Below, in pieces: positions 41,772 through 50,609 of a DNA stretch of 64,000 nt. The DNA is from Subdoligranulum variabile (GTDB taxonomy: Bacteria > Bacillota > Clostridia > Oscillospirales > Ruminococcaceae). The stretch covers positions 186,001 through 250,000 of the forward strand of contig SFKI01000002.1 in assembly GCA_004554775.1 (NCBI GenBank), given 5' to 3'. Position 1 is the stretch's first letter, and each line of letters begins with the position of its first letter. A program made the position numbers and the translations under genes. The notes under the pieces are model-generated. The model saw nothing but the letters and a program-made list of their open reading frames with translations, was not told the DNA's origin and made no database searches.

Positions 41772-42743
41772 TTATTCAAACGGGAAAACAGCCTTTTGGC
41801 CGTCGAGGGCAAAAATATTGCTGCGGTCGATGATGCGGGTGGTGGTTTGGGTCTCGCGGGCAACATCGTTCCCCTGCCCGGCCAACAGCTTGTAGGCACT
41901 CTCGACGCTGAAATAGCCCATGCCGTAGGTGTTCTGCACGACCATGGCATCTACCGCGCCGGTGTGCAGGGCATCGACCGTTTTTATGTTGGAGTCGAAT
42001 GCAACCATCCAGAGGTCCTCGGCACGGCCAAGGTCAGAGACAGCCTGCGCGGCACCGACACTGACGGCTTCGTTAAATGAAATCAGCACATTGATCTCAG
42101 GATGGCGGGCCAGCATGGTCAGAGTTTCGGCGCGGGCGCTTTCGGGGGTGGCCACGCTGTAGACAGTGGCGTCAACCTCAGCACGGCCGCTGTCTGCGAG
42201 GGTATCAACGACGCCTTTTTCGCGCTCCTGCGCGTTGGGACTGTTGACATTGTAGCTGACAAGGCCGACATGCAGTGGGCCTTCGACGTTTTCAAGCGCC
42301 GACTTGGCAGCCATCTGCCCGGCACCGTAGTTGTCGGCCCCGATGTAGGCGGCTACTTTGGTGGAATCGACTGCAGAATCTACGACGACGATGCGTACGC
42401 CTTTATCGGCAGCGGCGTCGATGGCAGCGGCGTTCTGCTGGTAGTCGGATGCCGAAAAGATGATAGCCTGTGCCCCGTCCTCAACAGCCTTTTCTATCAG
42501 GTCGTTCTGGGCGGCGTAGTCCTCCTCGCTTTCAGGGCCGGTGATGGTCAGATCCATGTTGTACTCGGTCGCAGCGGCCTCGGCTCCGGCAAAGACCGCT
42601 CCCCAGAACTCGGTGCTGGTGGATTTGGCAATCAGCGCAACGCGGTAGCGCGCCGTGGTGGGCGTGGGGGCAGCGGAACCAGCGCAGCCTGCCAGCAGCA
42701 GCGCCGTCAGCAGGCAGGCGAACGGCTTAGCGTGTTTTATCAT
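41772..42743 (-). CDS. Sugar-binding lipoprotein of the YesMN sensor (LacI/RbsB-like fold)
   Basis: 323 residues from the ATG at 42743, which overlaps the kinase gene by 17 nt (GGGAGGGC ribosome site). Lipobox LAGC (Cys19), then a type I periplasmic-binding fold: YRVALIAKSTSTEFWGAVFAG near 36, AVEDGAQAIIFSASDYQQNA near 85, VVDSAVDS near 119 and a DSNIKTVDALHTG hinge near 250. It is not next to a permease, but is co-translated with the kinase. So it most likely presents bound sugar to the kinase outside domain, as in other kinase-linked binding proteins, and the target operon is probably mglBAC. Confidence 0.9.
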   Translation of the reverse strand: MIKHAKPFACLLTALLLAGCAGSAAPTPTTARYRVALIAKSTSTEFWGAVFAGAEAAATEYNMDLTITGPESEEDYAAQNDLIEKAVEDGAQAIIFSASDYQQNAAAIDAAADKGVRIVVVDSAVDSTKVAAYIGADNYGAGQMAAKSALENVEGPLHVGLVSYNVNSPNAQEREKGVVDTLADSGRAEVDATVYSVATPESARAETLTMLARHPEINVLISFNEAVSVGAAQAVSDLGRAEDLWMVAFDSNIKTVDALHTGAVDAMVVQNTYGMGYFSVESAYKLLAGQGNDVARETQTTTRIIDRSNIFALDGQKAVFPFE

Positions 42744-44448
42744 AATCGCCCTCCCTGTCTGCCGGTACCTGCGGCATGCGGATGGTGACAGTCGTGCCCA
42801 CATCGGGGATGCTGTCGATGGAAAGCCCGTAACCGGGGCCAAAGTAGATGCGCAGGCGGTCGTTGACATTTTTGATGCCAATGCCGGTGCGGTCGCTCGG
42901 TTCGTTTTGCAATAGTGCAGCCACCTGTTCCGGTGCCATGCCGATGCCGTCATCACTGACCTTGAGCAGCACGTCGCTGCCATCCGGGCAGACGGTGATC
43001 TCAATGTGCCCGTCCTCGACCATCAGATCCAGGCCGTGGACGATGGCGTTTTCAATGATGGGCTGCAAGGTGATCTTGTTGCAAAGATACTGCGTGCAGC
43101 TTTCGTCCACGGTGAAATGATAGGTAAACTGGTTTTTGTAACGGTATTTCTGAATCTGCAAATAGGCTTCGGCGTGCTGGAGTTCCTTTTCAATGGGAAT
43201 CAGTTCATGCCCGCGGCTGATGCTGATGCGGAAGAGCCGCGCCAGGGCATGTACCATCTGGACGGCGTCAGCATTTTTTCCGCGCTCACACATCCAGGCG
43301 ATGGAATCCAGCGTGTTGTAGAGAAAATGCGGGTTGATCTGTGCCTGCAAAGCCTTGAGTTCTGTCTTGCGCAAGGCGACTTCTTCCTCACGTACGGCGG
43401 TCATAAGCCGCTGGATACGGCCCACCATGTGGCGGAACGAATCGGAAAGTTCCTCGACCTCGCGGGTACCGGTGACGGAGTTGAATACAAAGCCGTCAGC
43501 GTTCTGCTCGAACGCTTGCATCGCATTTTCCAGCTGCTGCAACGGGCGGCTCAACGTGCGAGACAGCACAAAGGCGATCACAAACGCGGCGACCAGAATC
43601 AGCGCACCAGCATACAGAATGACACGGGTCATCTGCCAGAAGCTTTCGTTGACGGTCTCGTCAATATAGCTGACACCGACAACGCGCCAGGTGCTACCCG
43701 GCACTTTCTGGGTGGTGTAGATGATGGTGTCCTCGACGTAGGTGCCATCGCCCAGGCAGGCCAGACGCCCGGCTTCCTCTTTCTTCAGCCCGGCATACAA
43801 AAGCTGCTGCTGGGGGTGGTAGACCATATTGCCGCGCTCGTCCATCAGGTAGCAGTAGCCGTGCTGGCCGATGCCGACGTTGTTGATGGTGGCAGCCAGT
43901 GCCGAGAATCGGATGTCCATTGAGATCCACTGCCGGGGCGAATCTTCCGGCATGCGGCGCACGACGCTGACGACCCAGGGGTAGTAGCCCTCGAAGATCG
44001 TTTCGACATGGGGGATGCTGACGTACCCGCGCCCGCGGCGCTTGGCGGTGACAAGGTCGAAAGAGCTGTTGCGCAAAATGTTGTCGCGCGGGGTGCGGCC
44101 CTTGGCCCAACAGTCCTGCAAGGTGCCGTCGGCGCCGTAGGTGGTCACGGCGACGACCTCGCTGCGGGTGGTCTGCAAGGCGTCCAGAAAAGCGTCGCGA
44201 TTCTCGGGCGATTTATCCATCGAGTCCATGACAAGATCCATGACCTCGTCGATATTGTTGACATAATTGCCGACCGACCCGACCACCTGGCTGACCGCCT
44301 GGGCGCTGCTGGTACGCGCGCCCTCAACGATGGAACTGCGGTAATTGCGCAGAAACGTTACAGTCGATAGAATCAGCGTGACCGCCGCGATAGCCACCAC
44401 CAGGGAGGCAATCAGCGGGGCGGTACGCGGTGCATGGCGGGGCTTCAT
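42727..44448 (-). CDS. YesM-type sensor histidine kinase
   Basis: 573-residue membrane kinase. Helix 1 covers about residues 12-34, a double-CACHE-like outside domain about 40-275, helix 2 about 278-300, and HAMP about 300-355. A LytS/YesM-type His_kinase domain (about 375-455) has QINPHFLYNTLDSIAWM with the phospho-His. The HATPase_c domain has QPIIENAIVHGL, DDGIGM and GIGIKNVNDRL. It pairs with the AraC-type regulator by an ATGA overlap and with the following binding protein. Confidence 0.94.
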   Translation of the reverse strand: MKPRHAPRTAPLIASLVVAIAAVTLILSTVTFLRNYRSSIVEGARTSSAQAVSQVVGSVGNYVNNIDEVMDLVMDSMDKSPENRDAFLDALQTTRSEVVAVTTYGADGTLQDCWAKGRTPRDNILRNSSFDLVTAKRRGRGYVSIPHVETIFEGYYPWVVSVVRRMPEDSPRQWISMDIRFSALAATINNVGIGQHGYCYLMDERGNMVYHPQQQLLYAGLKKEEAGRLACLGDGTYVEDTIIYTTQKVPGSTWRVVGVSYIDETVNESFWQMTRVILYAGALILVAAFVIAFVLSRTLSRPLQQLENAMQAFEQNADGFVFNSVTGTREVEELSDSFRHMVGRIQRLMTAVREEEVALRKTELKALQAQINPHFLYNTLDSIAWMCERGKNADAVQMVHALARLFRISISRGHELIPIEKELQHAEAYLQIQKYRYKNQFTYHFTVDESCTQYLCNKITLQPIIENAIVHGLDLMVEDGHIEITVCPDGSDVLLKVSDDGIGMAPEQVAALLQNEPSDRTGIGIKNVNDRLRIYFGPGYGLSIDSIPDVGTTVTIRMPQVPADREGDYDKTR

Positions 44449-45695
44449 ACCTGGGCCCCTGCAGCACGGCTGCGGCGCAGTGCACCGGGCGAAGTGCCAC
44501 TGTATTTTTTAAAGCAATAACTGAAATAGTGCTGGTCGCTGTAGCCGCAGCGGCGTGCTATTTCCTGCACCTGCAAATCGGTGTTAAGCAAAAGTTGCTG
44601 GGCGTTCTCCATGCGGCGGCGCACTAAAATGTTGATGAAGGTCTCCCCTGCCGTCTTTTTGATGCAGGCGCTTAAGTGGTTGGGGCTGACATCCAGCATG
44701 GCGCTGAGGGAAGCCAGCGAAAGATCCTCGTCAGAATAGTGCTGCTCGATGATCTCGAGCGCACGCTCGCACAGGCTGCCGCCCTTGCGCACATCGGGGG
44801 TGAAGCTGACGCCGCCCTCAGTCTCCCTTGCGGCGGCCAGGGCTTCCATCGCCTGGCGGTAGGCAGCGTTCAGTTCACAGAACCGCGCAGAGGCACGGCT
44901 GACGCCGACGACGCAGTGCTGGCCGAGCGCACGCTCAGTCAGCTGGCAGATCTCATCGGCGAGAATATGCAGGTATTCGTCAAAATCCGAGGGGTTGCCG
45001 AACAGCACGGCTACAACATGTCCGTTGCAGAAAAAGGCGAAGTGACGCAGGTATTTGTTGGCAAGCTGATCCACCAGGCGGACAAAGCCGGCGGCGTTCT
45101 CGCTGTCGTCCTCGGGCTGGGCGGTCAGCACCACAAGCTGGCTGCGGTCGTCAATGCCGCGCAGCAGGCCGCAGGCGGCGGCTGCGGTGCGCAGCGCGGT
45201 TTCCCACGCATCGGACGTGTTCTCGCCATGATCCAGCACGAGCGGGATGAGAAAAGACGCGCGGTCCTCCTGCACGATGCCGCTGCGGCGCAGGCTGGCG
45301 TACTGGTGGTCGATACGCTCGTGGATGGATTTGAGCTCGGCGGCCAGGCCGTCCATCGTGAGCGGTTTGAGCATGTAGCTGATGATGTTGTACTGGATAG
45401 CCTGCTTGGCATACTCGAAGTCATCGTAGCCGCTCAAAAAGGCAATGTGCATGGCGGGGCGGATTTCGCGGACCTGGCGGGCCAATTCGATGCCGGTGAT
45501 AAAGGGCATGCGAATGTCGGTCAGCAGCAGGTCAGGTTCGAGTTGCTCGACAAGTTCAAGCGCATCAAGGCCGTTGCTGGCGCTGCCCACCAGATGAAAG
45601 CCGAGGGCTTCCCACGGGATCATTGCGCAGACGGCTTCCCGCAGCTCGTCCTCGTCGTCTGCTACGACAACGGTGTAGAGGTTCTTTTCTGCCAT
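44445..45695 (-). CDS. YesN-type response regulator with AraC DNA-binding domain
   Basis: 416 residues. Receiver domain 1-125 with VVVADDEDELREAV and phospho-Asp in DLLLTDIRMPFITGIEL near 61. A central region (about 130-300) of unknown role follows. The C-terminal AraC helix-turn-helix pair (about 310-405) contains LSLASLSAMLDVSPNHLSACIKK and IARRCGYSDQHYFSYCFKKYSG. It overlaps the kinase gene (ATGA) and lies 24 nt after a large membrane-protein gene, so it may be transcribed with it. Likely target: the neighbouring mgl promoter (inference from position). Confidence 0.94.
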   Translation of the reverse strand: MAEKNLYTVVVADDEDELREAVCAMIPWEALGFHLVGSASNGLDALELVEQLEPDLLLTDIRMPFITGIELARQVREIRPAMHIAFLSGYDDFEYAKQAIQYNIISYMLKPLTMDGLAAELKSIHERIDHQYASLRRSGIVQEDRASFLIPLVLDHGENTSDAWETALRTAAAACGLLRGIDDRSQLVVLTAQPEDDSENAAGFVRLVDQLANKYLRHFAFFCNGHVVAVLFGNPSDFDEYLHILADEICQLTERALGQHCVVGVSRASARFCELNAAYRQAMEALAAARETEGGVSFTPDVRKGGSLCERALEIIEQHYSDEDLSLASLSAMLDVSPNHLSACIKKTAGETFINILVRRRMENAQQLLLNTDLQVQEIARRCGYSDQHYFSYCFKKYSGTSPGALRRSRAAGAQV

Positions 45696-45719
45696 AGGTT
45701 GGCTCCTTCTTTTTTTACA

Positions 45720-48134
45720 TTACAGCCAGAACTGGGCCAGGCGGCTGACGGTTTGATAAAGGGCAGGGTTCTGGCCAATCAGGCCTGGTTCGGAAGTGAA
45801 ATAGACGCAGAAGCTGTAGCAGGCACCGGCCAGTACCGCCAGCGGCAGTACCGTGTGCAAGGCACGCTGCAATGCGTCGATGCCGGGCTGGGCAGCGTGA
45901 GCTTGCAGGATCTGTTCAGCCAGCGCCCACGCCAGTGCAGCGGCCAGCAGCAGCGGGCCAAGCCAATCGGACTGATAACGGTAGAGCATACCGGCCATCT
46001 GGCAGTCAAGCACCGCCAACGCCAGCATGCAGCCCAGCACCAGCCGCACAAAGGCGCGCAGGTCATGCTTGACGGCAAGACGACGGTGGGCCAGCGGCAG
46101 TGCGGCCAGCCCCCACAGCAGCGGCAGGCAGGCAAACGCACCGCCGTAGAACAGCTCGGTGATGGTCAGGCCCATATAGTTCGTCTGCATTTTGGTGGCG
46201 GTCAGGTACGGGAATACGGCCTGCACGCCGGGGATGCCGAACAGGAAGGTCAGCACGGCGGGCACCGTGCGCCCGACCGAGAAGCCGCGGCGGGTCATAT
46301 CATTGCTGGTCAGGTTGTAGTTGGCGCCGAAATCAAACGGTGAGCCGAACCGCGCGGCGTTGTACCACATCAGGCCGATAGCAACCAGCACGACGGGCAG
46401 CACAAAGGCGATGGTTTCGGTGATACCCTGGCGGGTGCGCAGCCGTTTCTCGCGCCCATAGCGCTGCCAAAAGATGGGCAGGCAAAGCACGGCGAACAGC
46501 ACCATCTGCGGACGGCAGCCGGCCACCAGCGCCATGCAAAGGCTGCCCAGTGTCAGATGCAGCAGAATGCATCCATGCTTTTCAGTAGGCTGGTTTGCGG
46601 CCAGCAGCCATTGACACAGCGCCAGCATGACGAACGCGGCACCGGACAGAATCGCGTATTCATAGGTCGAAGGACGCAGCAGCAGGTAGTAGATCTGGCT
46701 GCCGGTGCCGATGCCCGCGCAGAGCAGCAGATACATCGCTGCGCTCATGCCCGGGAACCAGCGGCGCGCGGCCTGTTTGACGCAGCCGAACGCAGCCAGC
46801 AAAAACAGCCAGGAAAGCAAAATCATCGGCAGGCTCGGCGGCAGGTCGCGCACGGCAGTCAGTGCTTCAAACGGAAGCTGGAACAAAAGGCACGGAACAA
46901 CGCCAAAATAGACGTAGTAGCGGCCCTGGTAGTAAGCAACATCCCACAAGGCATCGGGCGCGGCCTGCTGGCGGGCGGCAGTATCATAGGGGTTCGCCAT
47001 CTCCTGCATCGCGGCGGGCGGGTCCTGTTCAAGATCCAGACGGCCGTTGAGCAGGCTGTGCGCCAGAGCGCCGTACTGAGCAGCGGTGTCGCTGGCCCAA
47101 TCGTCAATATGTAAGGTGAAATTGATGCGGCTGCTGCCGTCCCAATCGGCGTTGTTGTAGAAGCTGGTCGAGACACCGGCGCTGAAGCGGTCCGCAAACG
47201 GCGCATAGAATGCCGTAGTTCCCAGCACGACTGTCACAAGCAGAACGGCGGGACGGTACTTTTTGCGGTGCTCAAGGTAGGCTTCCTGCCAGGCGGCGGA
47301 AACAGGGCGCAGCGCGTAGGCGGCAGTCATCAGGAACAGCAGCGCTGCCCAGCGCACCAGCGAAAAATTAAACGCACGGGGTACATTGGCGTAGATCGTC
47401 TGCAAGGTGTAGCTGACGGGATACTGGCGATACTCGCCGTTATAGGGGAAGGCCGTTAGCAGGAGAGTGGACGCCTTGCCGGACAGGTCCAGGCTGCGTA
47501 CATGGCTGCGCGGGGCATTGGCGGCAACTTCCCAATTCCAACTCTGGCGCGAGGCCGAGGTAGCTTCGTCGGTGGCGGCAACGTTTAAGATAAACAGCGG
47601 GTTCTGCACCTCGGGATGGGGACCGTCATAGACATAGTCCAGCCCGGAAAGCTGCAAATTGTACAGCTCCTGGTCAAGCCCCGTAAACGTCAAAGTGGTA
47701 TGCTCGTCGTCCAAGGTCAGGGCGTTTTGGTCGTCCCCAACCTCCTGCAAATAGGCGCGCAGGTCAACGGGCGTATAGTTGTGCGTGGCCCAGAAATTGA
47801 GGTTACAGACAAAAACCTCAGCCCCAAGGGATGCGGCCAGCAGCAGTGCCGCCACGGCCCATTTGCGGCCCGAAGCATGGCGGAACCCCGCAGCAAGGCC
47901 GCAGGCCCACAGCACCATAGCCGTGATGCCGACGCAGCGGAACGCGGTGAAACCGACAGTCAGCCCCGGTTTGGACCAGATGCAAAAGCTCCAAAGCCAG
48001 ACGAGCGCGGCAGGCAGCGCAGCGCCAAGCCAGTCGGCATGGGTGGGCTGACGGCGCACCGCACGGGCGGGTACAAGGGCAAAGGACGCAGCCAGCGCCA
48101 GCGTTAAAATGATAGCCAAAAGCAACATAGGCAA
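45720..48134 (-). CDS. Large polytopic membrane protein, GT-C-like, unknown
   Basis: 804 residues with about a dozen helices. Three start the protein (about 1-115), an extracytoplasmic domain follows (about 120-265), and then a helix, a second outside segment (about 315-395) and the remaining helices. A loop near 345 has DWASDTAAQYGALAHSLLNG. YYQGRYYVYFGVVPCLLFQLP near 405 and the LRPSTYEYAILSG segment near 488 recall membrane glycosyltransferases or O-antigen-ligase-like proteins, but I cannot assign it to a family. The neighbour upstream is uvrC (35 nt) and the two genes probably share a transcript. Confidence 0.72.
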   Translation of the reverse strand: MPMLLLAIILTLALAASFALVPARAVRRQPTHADWLGAALPAALVWLWSFCIWSKPGLTVGFTAFRCVGITAMVLWACGLAAGFRHASGRKWAVAALLLAASLGAEVFVCNLNFWATHNYTPVDLRAYLQEVGDDQNALTLDDEHTTLTFTGLDQELYNLQLSGLDYVYDGPHPEVQNPLFILNVAATDEATSASRQSWNWEVAANAPRSHVRSLDLSGKASTLLLTAFPYNGEYRQYPVSYTLQTIYANVPRAFNFSLVRWAALLFLMTAAYALRPVSAAWQEAYLEHRKKYRPAVLLVTVVLGTTAFYAPFADRFSAGVSTSFYNNADWDGSSRINFTLHIDDWASDTAAQYGALAHSLLNGRLDLEQDPPAAMQEMANPYDTAARQQAAPDALWDVAYYQGRYYVYFGVVPCLLFQLPFEALTAVRDLPPSLPMILLSWLFLLAAFGCVKQAARRWFPGMSAAMYLLLCAGIGTGSQIYYLLLRPSTYEYAILSGAAFVMLALCQWLLAANQPTEKHGCILLHLTLGSLCMALVAGCRPQMVLFAVLCLPIFWQRYGREKRLRTRQGITETIAFVLPVVLVAIGLMWYNAARFGSPFDFGANYNLTSNDMTRRGFSVGRTVPAVLTFLFGIPGVQAVFPYLTATKMQTNYMGLTITELFYGGAFACLPLLWGLAALPLAHRRLAVKHDLRAFVRLVLGCMLALAVLDCQMAGMLYRYQSDWLGPLLLAAALAWALAEQILQAHAAQPGIDALQRALHTVLPLAVLAGACYSFCVYFTSEPGLIGQNPALYQTVSRLAQFWL

Positions 48135-48169
48135 AATTCCGTTCTTTTTTAGTGGACTTTACAGGATGA

Positions 48170-50020
48170 TTATACACCATTGCGCAGGGCATTGTACAGC
48201 ATTTCCGCTTTGGCGTGGCTGATGCCCTTAACTTCTTCCAGGTCAGAAATGCTGGCGGCCTTGACGGCGGCCACCGTTTTAAAGTGAGCCAGCAGCGCGG
48301 CACTGGTTTTCTCTCCCACGCCGGGGATGGCCGTGAGGGTGGCAGCGTAGGATTTTTTCTTCATCGCGCGCTTGCGGTAATCGTTGGCGTAGCGGTGCGT
48401 TTCGTCCTGTATGTTGGTGACAAAGGTGAAAATATTGCGGTTGCGGTTGAGGGCAATTTCACCGCCCTCGTCATCTACGATGGCGCGGGTGCGGTGGTGG
48501 TCGTCCTTGATCATGCCGAAAGTGGGCACATGTTCGAGCGCTGTGCCGCGCAAAGCCTGTTTGACCGCGCCGACCTGTCCCCTGCCGCCGTCAATCAGCA
48601 GCAGGTCCGGCAGGGTGGCAAACTGGTTTTGCGGGCCGTCGGGCTTTTCGCCGCGGCGGGCGGCTTCATACTCGGCAGCACGGCGGGAAAGCGTCTCTGC
48701 CAGTGAGGCATAGTCGTCGGTGCCGGCAACGGTTTTCATTTTAAAACGGCGGTAGCCGGACCGATAGGGCTTGCCGTCCATAAACACGACCATACCGCAG
48801 ACGCTGGAGCCATCGCCCCAGTTGGAGATATCGTAGCTTTCGATGACGCGCGGCGGGGATTTAAGCCCCAGCACCTGGGCGGCTTCTTCCAGCAGCTTCT
48901 GCTCACGTGTGTAGCGGCCGCTCTCGCGGCCCAGGCGTTCTACGGCGTTGGTATAGGCCATCGTTACCAGCTTGGCTACATCGCCGCGCTGGGGCACGTA
49001 CAACTCCACTTTGGTGCCGCGCGCTTGGGCAAGGGCCTCGCTCAGCGCGTCGGCATCCGGCGGCAGGGCATCGACGGCAATCGTCTTGGGGATGGTCTCG
49101 CCGTCAAGGTAATACTGCGGCAGAAATTCCTCACGCACGGCGTCGATATCGGTCGTGTCATGAAAGATGAACTCCCGCTTGTCTGTCAGGCGGCCGTCGC
49201 GGTAGCGCAGCACGGCGGCGCAGACAGCCCGCGTGGTGCCTGCCAGGGCGATGACATCCATCTCAGTGTCGGTGTCCATAACAACTTTTTGCCCGGCAGC
49301 AACGCGCTCAATGGCCTGAATCTGGTCGCGCAGCAGGGCGGCAGTCTCAAAGTCGAGCCGTTCGGACGCGGCTTCCATCTTTTCGCGCAGCTGTTTGACG
49401 ATATCTTTTTTGCCGTAGCGGATCATCCGCAGCGCGCCCTGCACGGCATCATTGTAGGCTTCGCAGGTGATCTTGCCGCTGCAAACGGCCATGCACTTGC
49501 CGATGTGGGAGTTCAGGCATGGGCGGTCCTTGCCGAAATCACGCGGAAACTCTTTGCTGCAGCGCGGCAGCAAAAAGCAGTCCTGCGCCATCTCGACCAT
49601 CTCGCGCACGGCAAACGACGATGTGAACGGGCCGATATAATCGGCATTGTCGTCATCCTTTTGCAGCGCCGCCGAGATACGCGGCCAGGGGCCGCGCGTG
49701 ATTTTGACATAGCTGTAGCCCTTGTCGTCTTTGAGTAGGATATTGTACTTGGGGGTGTGCGCCTTGATCTGGCTGGCTTCGAGCACGAGCGCCTCAAACT
49801 CCGACTGGCAGACAATGACATCGAACGTGTAGGCATGGTTGATCATCTGGGTCACTTTGGCGTCGTGAGGCACTCCCTCACGGAAATACTGCGACACGCG
49901 GATTTTCAGGCGCTTGGCCTTGCCGATATAAATGATGGTATCGGACTTATCCCGGATGATATACACGCCGGGCAAGAGCGGCAGCATACAGGCCTTTTTG
50001 TACAGTTCAGCTTTTGTCAT
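48170..50020 (-). CDS. uvrC: UvrABC system protein C (UvrC)
   Basis: Nucleotide-excision-repair endonuclease that cuts on both sides of a UvrAB-marked lesion. 616 residues from the ATG at 50020 (AAAGGGG upstream). GIY-YIG nuclease near residues 12-90 (GVYIIRDKSDTIIYIGKAK), cysteine cluster near 160-185, UVR motif near 205-235 and RNase H-like nuclease near 370-530 (LLIDGGRGQVGAVKQAL). The tandem helix-hairpin-helix at the end has LTAIPGVGEKTSAALLAHF and VKGISHAKAEML. Full length. Confidence 0.96.
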   Translation of the reverse strand: MTKAELYKKACMLPLLPGVYIIRDKSDTIIYIGKAKRLKIRVSQYFREGVPHDAKVTQMINHAYTFDVIVCQSEFEALVLEASQIKAHTPKYNILLKDDKGYSYVKITRGPWPRISAALQKDDDNADYIGPFTSSFAVREMVEMAQDCFLLPRCSKEFPRDFGKDRPCLNSHIGKCMAVCSGKITCEAYNDAVQGALRMIRYGKKDIVKQLREKMEAASERLDFETAALLRDQIQAIERVAAGQKVVMDTDTEMDVIALAGTTRAVCAAVLRYRDGRLTDKREFIFHDTTDIDAVREEFLPQYYLDGETIPKTIAVDALPPDADALSEALAQARGTKVELYVPQRGDVAKLVTMAYTNAVERLGRESGRYTREQKLLEEAAQVLGLKSPPRVIESYDISNWGDGSSVCGMVVFMDGKPYRSGYRRFKMKTVAGTDDYASLAETLSRRAAEYEAARRGEKPDGPQNQFATLPDLLLIDGGRGQVGAVKQALRGTALEHVPTFGMIKDDHHRTRAIVDDEGGEIALNRNRNIFTFVTNIQDETHRYANDYRKRAMKKKSYAATLTAIPGVGEKTSAALLAHFKTVAAVKAASISDLEEVKGISHAKAEMLYNALRNGV

Positions 50021-50051
50021 GGACGGGGCCCCTTTTACAAGTTTGCGGTAC

Positions 50052-50079
50052 AAAAAAAGCGGCGGGTCGCCCCACCGCT
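50052..50079 (-). terminator. Terminator after the HPr gene
   Basis: On minus, AGCGGTGGG-gcga-CCCGCCGCT and then TTTTTTT. It separates HPr from uvrC transcription. Confidence 0.88.
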
Positions 50080-50096
50080 AATTTTTTGAGAATGGA

Positions 50097-50360
50097 TTAC
50101 TCAGCAAAGCCGGAGCTGACCAGCTTGACCAGGCCATCAACAGCAGCCTGCTCATCGGCACCATCAGCAATGATGCGGATGGTGGTACCGCCAACGATAC
50201 CCAGGCTCAGGACACCGAGCAGGGACTTGGCGTTGACACGGCGTTCCTCTTTCTCGACCCAGATGGAGGACTTGTACTCGTTCGCCTTCTGGATGAAGAA
50301 GGTAGCCGGACGGGCGTGCAGACCAACCTGATTCTCAACGGTAACTTCTTTGACGTACAT
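50097..50360 (-). CDS. ptsH: HPr-family phosphocarrier protein
   Basis: 87-residue HPr of the phosphotransferase system. The active-site segment VGLHARPATFF carries His15. The regulatory segment NAKSLLGVLSLGI carries Ser46 (the HPr kinase site). The residues around it fit catabolite-repression HPr. Cytoplasmic. The gene is single with its own terminator. No ptsI lies nearby. Confidence 0.93.
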   Translation of the reverse strand: MYVKEVTVENQVGLHARPATFFIQKANEYKSSIWVEKEERRVNAKSLLGVLSLGIVGGTTIRIIADGADEQAAVDGLVKLVSSGFAE

Positions 50361-50609
50361 AGTTATTCTCTCCTACTTTTGAAAATAATATGCCCTTGTG
50401 TTTATACCGTGGGCGACTTCCAGGCGGTCTATTGCGCATAATACGCCGCCTTGATTGTTTCTATTTTATCCTATTTGGTCGATTTTGTACAGTACATTTT
50501 TTCAAAATCGGCAGGATTCTGTAATTCCGCCAAATCTCGGCACCAACGTTTGTGCATTTTAACCAGTTTGTTTTCAACATTGTTGTCGATTGATACTAAA
50601 ACCGTAATC
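50361..50609. other. Gap between HPr and trmD
   Basis: 249 nt without a convincing gene. It holds the HPr leader (TATAAA at about 50405 on minus without a clear -35) and an inverted repeat CGATTTTG / CAAAATCG (about 50476-50510). An open stretch on minus can be translated as IDNNVENKLVKMHKRWCRDLAEL, but it has no start of its own and only continues antisense frames. No clear terminator for the trmD operon was found. Confidence 0.4.
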
